Below, piece by piece: positions 35,864 through 47,431 of a stretch of DNA of 64,000 bases. The stretch spans positions 202,000 to 265,999 of the forward strand of contig LUVW01000009.1 in NCBI GenBank assembly GCA_001661515.1. Reading direction: 5' to 3'. The notes beneath the pieces are model-generated. The model did not search any database and was not told the DNA's origin. It saw only the letters and a program-made list of their open reading frames with translations. Every line of letters starts with the position of its first letter. Within the stretch, counting starts at the first letter, position 1. This DNA is from Capniomyces stellatus (lineage: Eukaryota > Kickxellomycota > Harpellomycetes > Harpellales > Legeriomycetaceae). The translations under genes were made by a program, and so were the position numbers.

Positions 35864-38218
35864 ACTGTGCCTCAATATACAGCTATTTTTTTTATTTTTT
35901 TTACATCTATACTTGTATGTTTATTCTTGAACACCCTTTCGCTTATATTTATACACCTTGATCAACCTTTTTGTCTGTTTCAGCTCATGTTTTAGTCAAA
36001 CTTATTTGAGCTTTTTTTTTAATACAATTATTCCAATTTGGCTATTGTAAAAGTCGCTTTATTCAGTTAAACACAATGTATATACACCTCCTTGCTTGGA
36101 GCCTTTATTATGTCGTCATTGACGGTCAAACTAGCCATTGTACGCCAACCCGATATTCCCAACATTTTTTTGGTTTGGTTTGTTTGGTCTATTTTCTGCA
36201 CATAATTTCACCATTTTCTGCACAAAGCGCACTGTTTTTTTTTTTTGCCAGAACTTTTCGGGCATTTATGCTAAAATGCAGCATCATTTTTGTGGATTTG
36301 TGTTGGTCTGGTACTCCTTTAAGCGTCAATCAGTTCATTATAGCCGCAATATATTGTCCACAATGACTTGGCAAATAGAACAGTAACCAAAATCCTGATT
36401 ATTGACGCTTCATTTGCTTTTGATATACGGGTGTATGTTATAACTTTGGGTTTATGTACAACGAAAGGCAATATACGATGTTTTTAAAATACACTTGCAA
36501 CTCTAACGTTGTTGCACTAAGAGTCATATTTGGTCAACAAAACTCTAATTGAGGTTACATCAGGTTTACTCTTTTATATTTATTTATTGCAAACATTTTT
36601 TTTTTATATCTTTTTTCATCCTTTTTACTTTTTTATTTTTTTGGAAATACCAACACTCATACTCGTACTCGTTAACAGTTTTAATATTGTTGCTCTTGTT
36701 ACACAGTGAAACGGATTGTCTAAACGTTTTTATTAAATATATTCCGAGAACAGGATTCTGTTCTTACAAAAGCTGTACTTAGGATACATTAAATGTCAAT
36801 AAAAGTTGTTTTCTCAATATGTCAGACATGACCTTTAACAACGGTAATTTTCTTTTGTTGAAATTTAATAACGGTATTTTATTACTGACTTTTATAGCAC
36901 CCAGTTTTTTTTGTTTTTTTTATTGAATGCACCCAGTTTTGTCTTATTTTGTTTTAATTTGGATAATAATATTAAAATGTAAAACTATCTGTTCAAAACA
37001 TCACGTGGCCTCTAAATACTAGCAAAAACACTGTATTTGTTTGTGTTATATACAAGGCCTGTTGGAGTAATACAGGTAGTGAGCTTGTATGCGATACAAA
37101 CAATCGAGTTTGGAAATGTTCTTTATACTGTAAATCAAACTATAGTTACAGACATACTTATTTTAATGGTAGCTACGGTATAAACCAGAGTGAAAGCACA
37201 CCCTTGGTCAGTTTTGTTTGATTTGGTCGGTTTGGTCAGTTTTGTTTGACTTGCGCCCGATGTTGTTCTAGCAGTGATTTAACTTTGTCGACAACATCGA
37301 TTCCGCTGGCTGAATGTCGAATTGGCAAAAATATTAAAGCAATTCTAACGTTTGGAGGTCTTGTTTTTGAGAAAATATGCGTTCCGGAATAATCAACAGA
37401 GAGAAAACATATATAGCCAGTAGTTGATTCTATGACTTGGTCGTGGAAACCAGCTCAGTACAAAAGACAGTAGTTATTTTAGTGTTGATATTATCGAGTT
37501 TCAAGTTTCAAGTTTACAAAATGCATGTATCTCTCCCAATATTTTGTCTTGCTACTGGAAACTAGTTTAAAAAGTTAGATAAATAATACACATTAATAAT
37601 TATAAGCCCAAGTGACATAATATCGTACTAGAAATAGTAATAGATACATCAAGTACTTAGTCAAAACCAAGAGAACGCGGGTGAATAGGTGCCGCCGAGG
37701 ACTGCAGTGATTCATTTCGTTAAATAATCAAACTGGATTTGTGCTGATGCAAACAAAAATAGCATGTTAATGTAGAACCGATACATAATAGCTGTGTTTG
37801 CTATATAACCCATTCAAAGACGTCATATAGCCATACTCGTAGAATTCACAATGTATTTATCAATGTTGATCTCGACCATCATTTTATAATCGAGTGGTTA
37901 ATTGTATATTTCCATTTTGCTCTTGAATTCTATTTCATGTGCCAATCTGGAAAAGAAGCACGACTAGTTGACTAGGTGTCTAGTCGTTTGAGTGTATAGT
38001 TGTTTAGGTGTATATTTGTTTAAGTGTCTAGTAGTTTAGATGTTTATATATTTAAGCTGCCAAACTGTTAAACATCGTGACTTGTTTAATAAAAGTTGGC
38101 TATTCTTTGAGCATGCAGAGACTCTGGCATTAATCGATGCTCGGGGGATTTTAGTTTTCATTGTGTGGACAGAGATCCAATCCATTCAATTTGCGTAGCA
38201 GCGTAGATGAAAATTAGA

Positions 38219-38231
38219 GGGGGAGGGGGGG
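38219..38231 (+). repeat. G5AG7 tract
   Basis: GGGGGAGGGGGGG, identical to 19324-19336. Confidence 0.9.
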
Positions 38232-38822
38232 TATGAAGGATGGTGAAATATAGAGTCGCAACGCAAATTAGTTGCCTTTGAAACAGGATTTACTTGAGCT
38301 ACAATTTGCAAAATTTAAATGGTAAAGGCAAATTCTGAGTATCAAAGAATTGTAAATCTTTAATGGCATCATTTGTGCAAATAGATACACTTTATTTTTT
38401 TTATAACAATGAACCACTAAATGGTATCACTGGAGATATTAACAGGATACTTTAATCAAGGCAATTATACAAGGTTGAAATTTAATTTACAAATTAGCCG
38501 TATATGCCTGAAGTGGTAGACCTGTAAATACCTGCAAAGAATTGATTAATTTGTTGTAGATCTTTTACTAATGCAGCACTACTATTTTTCTTTCAAGAAG
38601 GAAAAAAACAAGAAAAGAACAAATGGACTAAACCTAACCAATGTGGTCAGTATGCTGGACCAGTAGCCCTTTGCTATCAATGGCAGGAGTTGGTATGTTT
38701 TTCAAGAATTTGAGAGGTAATATAGTATGTATTATGTAGTGCTTCTTAATAGTAAAAGCATTGCTTCAAAAAGTTATATAATATTAGTGGGATTGGCCAA
38801 ATGACACATAGAATGGTGCTAA

Positions 38823-39020
38823 ATGGTTATTATGGCTGGTATGATTCAGGAAAACCTATACTTAAAAGTGATTGATTTCGATTCCAACTCAAATTCCAAA
38901 GCCAATCAGCTTTTAATCGACAACAACTCCTTGGAGCATTGGCTAGATGTACAGTGTGCAAGTACGCATCAGTTGCTTTTTATAGATGATTATCGACATC
39001 CAAGCGTGCTAATCAAATAA
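38823..39020 (+). other. Exon-like open stretch, uncertain
   Basis: A 60-codon frame rich in varied codons (KVIDFDSNSNSKANQLLID, then SLEHWLDVQCASTHQLLFID) ends at a TAA at 39018-39020. A second frame in the same place also gives a sensible-looking peptide (NGYYGWYDSGKPILKSD and stop), and an upstream open stretch ends in a GTATGT donor-like site at 38692. No pair of frames joins convincingly, so it may be a decayed gene or chance. Confidence 0.2.
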
Positions 39021-39681
39021 TAATCGAGACATACACTGATACTAAAGCAACCCAATGCTACAAATTCGGTTTACCAGGAAAAGCGCCGATATACCTTCAA
39101 CCATAATTGCTCGTATTTACAGGATATTTCAACCATAACATTTTTTTTTCTAGGAAAAAAAACTGTATCAATAAATAGCACCATGACACCGAAAGTTTAG
39201 CAGCCACTCTCTGTTATACATCTGGCACCCGGAAGAATTGCTACAAATGAATACATGTTATTAAACAAATCGTTGCAATGCTTATCCTCGTCAAAAAACG
39301 TCAGATTTATGCTTTTTATTTTTGTTTTATTTTTCTAAAAAGTTAAAAAATAAACCAAGGATTTCAGCAATTACTTCATAAAAAACGAATTAAAGATTTC
39401 AGCAAGTATAAAAGAACTAGAGGATGTCATTTTCAATTCCCGACTGAAGGGTATAAGATGTTAAGTATATGATTATCTTATTTGACTGACCGACCTACAT
39501 GGTGATCAGGCAAAATAATTAAGTATATAAAGTGCAGTTTAGTTCATCCACAATGTAGTTGGGGCTTTTTAGTTGTGCCACATTAGCATTAGTGAACATT
39601 TCTATTGGATTTAAGCTAAGTGAGGTTAGCTGGTTGCATTTACGCACATCCTACACACAAAGTGTGGGTGAAGGACAAAGG

Positions 39682-39830
39682 TGTATATTGGATTGTGTAT
39701 TGGATTGTGTATTGGATTGTGTATTGAATTGTGTATTGAATTGCACGTCGAGTTGTATGTTGAGTTGTATGTTGAGTTGTATGTTGAGTTGTATGTTGAG
39801 TTGTATGTTGAGTTGTATGTTGAGTTGTGT
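39682..39830. repeat. Two successive 12-bp tandem repeats
   Basis: GATTGTGTATTG units are followed by GAGTTGTATGTT units, about twelve in total. The 12-bp period keeps one frame open (a Cys-Met-Leu repeat), but that frame has no ATG at its listed start and is treated as repeat. Confidence 0.85.
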
Positions 39831-40050
39831 ACTAGAGTGTGGGTGTTATGGTAAGAGTTAAAGCGAGGATCTTTGATGGGTATTTTTATCTAAAATCAAA
39901 ATCACAAAGTGTTAAATGTCACTTAACGTTAATATAGTTGAAGTCGATTTGTTTTTATGGCAAAGAAAAAACATGTGTTAGATGAGATAATACGTGTTAA
40001 AGCAATATTATTGCATTTACTTGGCATAACAAGTTAATAACCCGGATATA

Positions 40051-40480
40051 CTAACCGGGGGAAGGTTTAAAACAATCCTGTATACTCGGATATTTGTCAA
40101 CACTTGAGAGCATAGTCATATCGATTGAATAGTCATTAAGGTTATTCAATGGGCGGATGGATAGAGGTGAAGAATCCAGATTATTTGAAAGATTGGGCAG
40201 GCTGAAAAAAAAAGTACACCATTTCAACGAGATAAAAAGCACAACTTTGTCAATAAAAGAAAGCAGAAATTTATTCTTTCTGGATAAATGGGACTAGAAC
40301 TGAGTTTTTGAATTAAGACATTTGCTGCAAAGCAACAGCTCGGGTCTGGGCTGTTGTTGAAAAGCTGCTTCCAAGTTGACCAAAAGAGCCAATGCGAGAG
40401 CCATGTAATCTACAGCGCTAGGCCAGTTGTAAAAACAGAACTCGGTGAAAAATGAGTGGAAAAAAAAACAGCTGGAAAAA
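40051..40480 (-). other. Orphan exon-like segments, possible pseudogene
   Basis: On the minus strand, a pyrimidine tract ending CCAG (near 40474) precedes a frame reading FYNWPSAVDYMALALALLVN, then LEAAFQQQPRPELLLCSKCL, to a TAG at 40294. A second T9CAG acceptor-like site at 40201-40212 precedes LPNLSNNLDSSPLSIRPLNN to a stop at 40051. Both stretches are richer in G+C than their flanks. No good donor links them and no upstream exons were found, so this could be the remains of a gene or an unrecognised terminal exon. Confidence 0.3.
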
Positions 40481-41026
40481 AAAAGAGGAACAATGATTTA
40501 AATTGTCTTTTGCAAATCATAAAAGCACTGAGAAGGAAAATAGATGAATAAAGGTATGGTAGATATTAACAGAGTATGTGTGTTGGATTAGGTTTAGAAA
40601 AGTGCGTTGTTAAAGGTCGAACTAATTAAAATTCCTGATAGAGCGATGAATGATAGACATTTGGCAATAATAAAATTCAATTCAAAGTGATGTGTTTAGA
40701 GGAAATTTGCCCAATGTTGGCGCTGTTTTAACTTATAATTCCTATTGCTTTTGTTGCTACTATTTTTTTTAAATATATATATATACTAAATTGCCGAAAA
40801 GTATCCCTGCGCCCATTTGTCAATAATTATTAGCAAAATATAGTTAGTATGGTGATCAATTAATTTTAGTTACAGTTCTTGCTAAAAAATCATGTACGTA
40901 AGTAGTAGTGATAGTCAGTGTTTATGAGAGAATATGGTAATTTAAGGTTGGAAAATTAAGGGCAATAGTAACTGTGCAAATTTGCAATGGAAATTATTCA
41001 GGACTGTAAAAAATCAATAGGTGTAC

Positions 41027-41165
41027 AAATAAAAGTAAAAGTAATAGTAATGGTAATAGTAATAGTAAAAGTAAAAGTAAAAGTAGTGGTAATAGTAAAA
41101 GTAAAAGTAAAAGTAGTGGTAATAGTAAAAGTAGTGGTAATAGTAAAAGTAAAAAATAGTGGTAA
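41027..41165. repeat. AAAGTA / GTAATA hexamer array
   Basis: Imperfect six-base units with AAAGTA, GTAATA and GTGGTA variants, over about 140 bp. Confidence 0.85.
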
Positions 41166-42000
41166 TAGTAGCAAAACAAGCAGGAGTGGAAGTAAGAGTA
41201 TAAGCAGGAATGAAATTAGCACGAATATTTAAGGTGTAAAGTTAGTAGCACTAAAGCTATTTAATGTTATTCCTGGAATCTTGATTTATATATTTAGTGA
41301 AAAGGCAGTTGACGACAGCAAACAAAATATTTATATATAGGGTAAAATCAGGATTGATATATTAAATACTGGATATCAAGTTTTAAATATTTTTTTCCAT
41401 TATCTTTCTATCGTCTCTTGTAAAAACAATCATGCTTGATGCCATTTAAAGCATATTATCTTTTATAATATTCTGAACCCTAACCTTATACACCTACATA
41501 TATATATATTTAAACATTCTACCTATAAACAACTTTTTCCCAATCGTTTAAATTTACGCTATAACTCAAAGAGCATAAAAAGCACACATACATATACACA
41601 AAAGCAGAATCCCTTATCCTTCCATTCTGATACCAGTATAGTAAGGAAGCTAGTAAACTCTCAAAAAGATAGTATTCATAAAAGCAAATATAACGTCAGA
41701 GTAAGGTTTGACTACACTAGATTGCTAGCATATCTTGTATAGCCAAACAATCGTAACATACGCAGACAAAAAAAAAGAATATATATATATATACACTCAT
41801 TCCAGCTCGGTTAAGGAACAGGATAGTATAAATTGAGTAGACTGATAAAGACACAAAATAAAACAATTGACGAATAAAACAAAAGGCACCACCTAACACA
41901 GCGCCAACTCGTTTATAGCAGGACAAATAAATCAACACAGCATATTTATCCTCCACACCCTTACGCATTACGTCTCCCATACACAACAACCACCACCACC

Positions 42001-42050
42001 AATAATAATAATAATAATAATAATACTACTACTACCACTACCACTACCAA
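42001..42050. repeat. AAT/ACT trinucleotide run in the 5' leader
   Basis: Tandem AATAATAAT followed by ACTACTACC units just before the zinc-finger start codon. Confidence 0.8.
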
Positions 42051-42060
42051 TAAAATTATA

Positions 42061-43419
42061 ATGAGTGTCAGTCAGAACATCTTTGAAAAGAAACAAGGCG
42101 ATATGCTCAATGGGTCAAACTACCAGTACCTGCAATGGCCGCAGAATTGCCAAAAGTCAATGGGCTACGAGAACGCGGTGGGATCAAAGCCAGCAATTAA
42201 TATTGATATAAATTCACTGTCACAAGACTCGCGGATTGAGTTTAACGAGCCTATTGACAGAAACATGCTTGGAATAAACCTATTGATGGATTCGGCCACA
42301 AAGTCAAATACGTGTGTGACAAGTAGCTATGAGGGCAGTAACGAGAACACGTTTAACAATTTGGATGTAAAGTACAACAAGAACAATGAGTTGATTAGCG
42401 AATCGGCACTATCACAGGACAAGGAATTTCCTAATGGGAAGGTTTATGATTGCGAGTACAACTCTCCACTAACAACACCAAGGAACACGAGGTCAAGCAA
42501 CTTTATTAGCAACTCGGCACCAAATTTTCCATTCAACAATGATGGCACGCCATTCAGCGTCAACTCAAACCATTCGTTCTCAAGCACCAACTACAACAAA
42601 ACGCCCAAGGATATGTCACAGGAGGAAAAGATCATGATCAGTCCACCAGTGGTTTACTCGCAAAACCAGGAGGGATACATCCACCAACCATCGTACATAA
42701 TCAATGAAAAGATGAACTTCAAGTCGCCAGGAATGTTCAACCAGTTTGAAAACAGTCCAAACTACATGAACAATATCAACGCCAGCCCAATGTCATACGG
42801 GAACAACAACTACAGCCTGCCTCCAATTACACAGCCAATACAGTTCCAAAACCAAAGAAGCAACGTGCCGTACATGAGAAACACAAACATGGACTACGGG
42901 AGCCCATTTGCAAATGGAAATTACGGGCCAAACGAAAACATGATGTCGAGGTTTGAGATAAACTCAAACAACTTCTACAGGTTTTCGCCAATGGTGAACA
43001 ATATGCAGAGATTTGGAAACAACCAGTACTCATCGTCGCAGCGCAAGAGGTACCTGTGCAACGTGTGCCACAAGTTCTTTGCAAGGCCGTCAACACTAGC
43101 AACGCATATGCACTCGCATACGGGTGAGAAGCCATACCACTGCGATTTTGAAGGATGTGGAAAGAACTTTTCGGTGATGAGCAATCTGCGCCGCCATCAA
43201 AAGATCCATGAGCGCCAGCAAAATGCGTATGAACTGAGCGCAAGAAGCTCAAATACAGACAAAGAAAAGAGCTACACGTCATTTAAAGAGGATGAGGAGC
43301 ATTGCCAGCAGTCTCTGAAGTTCAACAACTCTAATTCAAACAGCACACTTCACGAATCTTTCCACAACAACAGCATTTCGTTCTCCCAAAACACTGAGGT
43401 CCACAACGTGTTCGAGTAA
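42061..43419 (+). CDS. C2H2 zinc-finger transcription regulator
   Basis: Intronless, 452 residues. The first 330 residues are Asn/Ser/Pro-rich with no recognised fold, as in activation or low-complexity regions. Two tandem fingers near the C-terminus: finger 1 is C333, C336, H349, H353 (YLCNVCHKFFARPSTLATHM) and finger 2 is C361, C366, H379, H383 (CDFEGCGKNFSVMSNLRRHQ), joined by the classical TGEKPYH linker. The RPSTLxTHMxxHTGEKP and KNFSVMSNLRRHQKIH wording is typical of a large fungal two-finger family, so sequence-specific DNA binding in the nucleus is expected. The regulon cannot be told. The start is chosen as the first ATG of the frame, after an AAT/ACT-repeat leader. The C-terminal 70 residues are Ser/Asn-rich. 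Confidence 0.92.
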   Translation: MSVSQNIFEKKQGDMLNGSNYQYLQWPQNCQKSMGYENAVGSKPAINIDINSLSQDSRIEFNEPIDRNMLGINLLMDSATKSNTCVTSSYEGSNENTFNNLDVKYNKNNELISESALSQDKEFPNGKVYDCEYNSPLTTPRNTRSSNFISNSAPNFPFNNDGTPFSVNSNHSFSSTNYNKTPKDMSQEEKIMISPPVVYSQNQEGYIHQPSYIINEKMNFKSPGMFNQFENSPNYMNNINASPMSYGNNNYSLPPITQPIQFQNQRSNVPYMRNTNMDYGSPFANGNYGPNENMMSRFEINSNNFYRFSPMVNNMQRFGNNQYSSSQRKRYLCNVCHKFFARPSTLATHMHSHTGEKPYHCDFEGCGKNFSVMSNLRRHQKIHERQQNAYELSARSSNTDKEKSYTSFKEDEEHCQQSLKFNNSNSNSTLHESFHNNSISFSQNTEVHNVFE

Positions 43420-44237
43420 AGTTACCTGGCTATTAAATATACACATACACTTACACTTGCACATCCAAACACACAATCACAGAAGATTTATATATAGACA
43501 TGTAACATGTATAAACTAGTCTAACCAGCAATAAATAAAAAAACTGAAGCCAGCATTTAAAAAACAAAAGAAGCATTCCCTCTCACTTTCTCACACTCTC
43601 ACACTTTCTCCCTTACTCCAAAAAAAAAAAATCATGCACCAACTTGACGACCAGTTAAAAGAGTCATAATAAGCAAATAAATAATCCTCAACTTTGGCTT
43701 ATCTATCTATTTATTATTACTTGATTTATCGCATCCACCATTCTTTCTCTTTAACCAAAATCAAGTCTTTTCTTTGACCTGCGACTGGAAAGAAGGAAGA
43801 AAAAAAAAATGCAACCAGATTTTACAACTCTAAAACCTTACTAAATATTTATGAACAGTCACGATTTATTTTATTTTAATATATTTTATTTATTTCATGT
43901 GATTTATTGGAAACAGAATCAAAACACCAAAACATACAATATCAAACAGAAACAGTAATATAAGAATACTATAAAACATTGCTATTTTGATGTGATAAAG
44001 GACACTTTATTAATCAACACTCTTTCGATCAAATAGATCGTTTGTACCCGATGGGCATTGGTATATTATATTATATTATATTATATTATGGTATGTTGTA
44101 AAGAAATAAGAAAAGTATAGTAGAATATAGTAACAATAAGTAAAATGAATACTCAAAATAACAAAAGCCAGAGATTATAACCAAATGAATTAACATTATT
44201 TGAAAATAAATAAAAAAAGTAAATAAATAAGACAAAA
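43420..44237. other. Convergent intergenic region
   Basis: About 820 bp between the stops of the zinc-finger and F-BAR/RhoGAP genes, holding both 3' regions and the R2 copy B retroposed fragment. Confidence 0.65.
43876..44062 (-). mobile_element. Non-LTR retrotransposon end, family R2 copy B
   Basis: On the minus strand it starts CCAATGCCCATCGGGTAC and ends CAATAAATCACATGAAAT plus an A/T-rich tail. It is collinear with R2 copy A (11011-11187) but diverged and more strongly 5'-truncated. A TATTA run (44064-44088) abuts its 5' end. No clear target-site duplication is visible. Confidence 0.75.
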
Positions 44238-47200
44238 CTACTGTCGAGTCAGCTCTCTAGAATCTTCGTAGGAAAGAGCAATGGTTGGAGAGTCAGAAGC
44301 GTTTTTAGAGAACTTGGTAGGCTCGTCATATCCTGTTGCGTTTTTTGACTGGGTGCGTGGTTGGATTCGTTCATGAGAATAGGACAGATCCAAATCAGGG
44401 CCCTTTGATAGGGACTGAAGCGGGTTTGAGTCGGATAGCAGAGGATTAGAGGGGGGCTTGGAGCCAGTATTGGCCTTGGATGAAAGAGTAGAGTTCAGAT
44501 CAAAGGGCTTGTTGTTGGAGCTGGACTGAGTGTGTGCAGACAACGGGCTGTCGTCATCATCATCATCTTCGTAATCTTCTTCATCAAGGTATTCGCCCTT
44601 TTGGTTGGAGTTATTGGCACCCAGTGGACTGGTCTGAGAGTTTTCATATGAGGTTGGTGGCTGGTCTGAGGAGAGGGAGGACACGGCTTGGTTGGTGGAG
44701 TTTAGAGTGGCGGATCTGCCAGACTTTGAAGTGTCGGTGTTGACGCTTTCAGAGTTCTTTTGCTTGTAGCTTCCCTGCTGCGTTATGCTGTGGTTGAGGT
44801 TGTGAATAATGCTGCTTTTCTTCTCTGCCAGCGGGATATACATCTCAGGAGTTATGTTGGGCGTGAAGTTGGATGGACTGTCTGGGTCGGGCTTGGCACT
44901 GTCGTTGTTGGAAGAGGCAAGTCTGTTGTCTTTTGTGACGCTTTGGGCTGTCACAGACCCTCGTGCTGTTTGTGCATTGGTGTCGTTAGATTTCCCGGTC
45001 TTTGGAATTGGTCTGATTCCCATATCCTGTTCAGCATTTTCGATCCTAAGCAAGTCAAGATCTGCCATAAACTCCGTGTCTGACACCAAATTTCCATTTC
45101 CATCTCCATCCCCATTCCCACTCTTGATTATGTGCATAATCTTATCCAGCGGGAAAAGCTCTGACACGTTTTTCAACATGTACTCTACTATTTTGGGCTG
45201 TGCTCGGAACGCATCCATTGCCACATCAGCATTAACACTTGAAATAAGCGTTGGCCCAAATACTATAGAGATGTTTGGCGCGCTCATCATATTGAACTCC
45301 TGGAACGCTTGAACTCTACAACAAGTTATATTTATATTTATATGAATATTTATGAAAAAAGTGGGAAAAAAACCCGTCCAAAGGGCTTAGCTTATTCGCA
45401 TATACCATATCATAATGTGTTATACTGTTTTATGTCCTCGAATATTAGGTCTCAGTAACAACAAGCTGCCATTTCATCATCATACTATTTGATATACCAA
45501 TTACCTGTTCAAGTGATTCATCAAGTACGAAAGTGTCTCATAATGTCCATATGGCAATTGCTCCAAGTTCTCTTTAAACAAGTTCACAGAATCTGATGGC
45601 TTGTTTGTGTTTAGTCCCCCTATTCAAGTAGAAATAGTTTTAGAATCAAATAAACACGCTTGGTAATCGAAATCCAATCCATTTAATCGTCAAAAACTTA
45701 CCCAGTATTTTTGCCAGCGACACTGCAAAGTTCCCTGGAACTAACCCGCCAGGAAGCTCACGAAAGTACAGCTTTAAAACACCGGTAATGCTGTTGATAT
45801 CGTTTTGATAGCTTCCTACCTTCAGGTTCACCGAATCAGAATCAAAGTCAAACTCGGATTTGATTTTCTGTACCACCGAACTTTGCCCTGATAATCGATA
45901 AATGCCTTCAGTTTGCAATCCTAATTTTCATTCCAATCCAATCCAATCAAATACGTTTCATTTCAATCCAATCCAATCCAATCCAATCAAATCAAATACG
46001 TTTTAATTTAATTTAATAGTTTATCTTGGTTTCAACTACAAGGACAGCTATTCTTCACTTCCAAAAAAACGAAATAAGCAACCATCAAGTCAAATATAAA
46101 AAAAAACGCGTATTGCCTGGCTTATCCCTTCCTTACCTATACTTTCAACCATTTCTGCACATTTTACCAGAATCGGTGGTATTATCTTATTATCTCTCTT
46201 CAGCTGCTCAATTAGTGGAACCCCAAACACTTGCTTCCTATTGGCCAAGTAATGTGCTGCTGGTGTCATTTTGTACTCGTAGTACGAAATCCCTTTGAAC
46301 TCGCTTTTTGGATATCGCGAAGTCCAATCAAGCAAAACCTGCTTCAGATCTCCAACTATATCTATGCTCGAAACAACGTCCATCAGCCCCGCTCCATTAT
46401 TTGGCTTCACTGTCAGCGCATCTGACAAAATCGCACATTCGTATGCGTACGAATATTTGCCAAGATGCCATTTCAGAGCATTGTCAATCTCTTCCAAAAA
46501 CATTTTTGTAGTCATCAGAATCTTTGGTAACTGAACCTTGAAATATTCTTCCCGAATTAGATTTGTATCCGCCAATTGCTGCTTGTATTGCTCGTTGGCT
46601 ATCTTGGCTTTAACTCTTGCTTCTTGTTCTTGCCTCTCAATCACTTCTGGTGCTATTGTTTTGTTTTGCCTGAATATTCCCGTCATCGCGTTGCCAACAT
46701 TCTTTGATTTCGCATTCACTTTTCCAGCTGCAATATCAATTCTCTCTGACTTTTTCAACAAGGTCTTTTCCCATTCCACAGTCTGGGCTTCATACTTTAG
46801 CCGCATCTTTTCAAGTAAAACTTCAGAATCCTCGATCCCTCTAAAGTACTGTGTCTCTGTGTCTTTCAGCTGTTTCCTGACTTTTTCTTTCTCCTTGCAG
46901 TAGTTCATCAGGTCTTCAGACATCTCCAACAATATCAGTGAAAACTTGGTTCTGTTTGCTGCCAGTTGTTCGTGTGACTCGAGAACCTTTTGCCAACACG
47001 TATTAAACGAGTCTGCTTTCCCCCCTGCTCTATCGAGCGTTTTGCTAGTTGAGCTTGCAACCCTTTGTAAGCTACGACTATACTCTTCTTCGGTAATTGA
47101 CCTCTTTTTTAAGAAATTCGATGCCTCCCTACACGAAGCCAGGCTTTGACGTGATTTGTCCAACAGTAAATCAAACGAGCCCTATATTCAAAGTGGTTTA

Positions 47201-47431
47201 GTTAGTTTAGCAATATTTGTACATCTATCAAATCTATACTACATACTCGCAATACCACCGTGTTTTGTATAAGCAGCATCACTGCTGTTCTATTCATACC
47301 TTGACTTTTGACAATTCAAGTATTTCCTGTTGTTCAATCTCCTTCATTAGGGCATCATTCGCTATTTCCTCCCTTGTTTTGCCGCCAGTAAAGCCGCCTG
47401 TATCCGCTTCACCTTCTCTTTTCGACTCCAT
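44238..47431 (-). CDS. F-BAR / RhoGAP protein (Rgd1-like)
   Basis: Rho-family GTPase-activating protein with a membrane-binding F-BAR module, as in yeast Rgd1, which acts on Rho3/Rho4 at growth sites. Five exons: 47431-47300, 47181-46137, 45920-45702, 45619-45505, 45315-44238; 862 residues. The F-BAR region is about 45-330 (LDKSRQSLASCREASNFLKK, EEEYSRSLQRVASST, long charged helices with KEKEKVRKQL). The RhoGAP domain starts at VFGVPLIEQLKRDNKIIPPI and spans exons 2-5, with the arginine finger Arg401 in EGIYRLSG, then KLYFRELPGGLVP, LSYLMNHLNRV and NMMSAPNISIVFGPTLI. The tail (about 560-862) is Ser/Asn/Pro-rich with an acidic EEDYEDDDDDD cluster. Intron 2 carries ATCCA tandem repeats. The domain calls are secure; orthology to Rgd1 is inferred from architecture. 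Confidence 0.88.
45942..46010. repeat. ATCCA/ATCAA pentamer repeats in intron
   Basis: Tandem CCAAT-CCAAT and CAAAT units within intron 2 of the F-BAR/RhoGAP gene. Confidence 0.75.

Larger units (their letters stand above)
35864..42060. other. Gene-poor region, 6.2 kb
   Basis: AT-rich with tandem repeats at 39682-39830 and 41027-41165, imperfect TAGTYGTTTRGGTGT-like units at 37970-38060, and a G5AG7 tract at 38219-38231. Two short stretches look exon-like (38823-39020 plus; 40051-40480 minus) and are listed separately. Nothing else is supportable as a gene. Confidence 0.6.

Noticed and set aside
39559..39861. Cysteine-repeat protein (100 residues)
   Set aside because: Produced by 12-bp tandem repeats; the frame begins at TTG rather than ATG.
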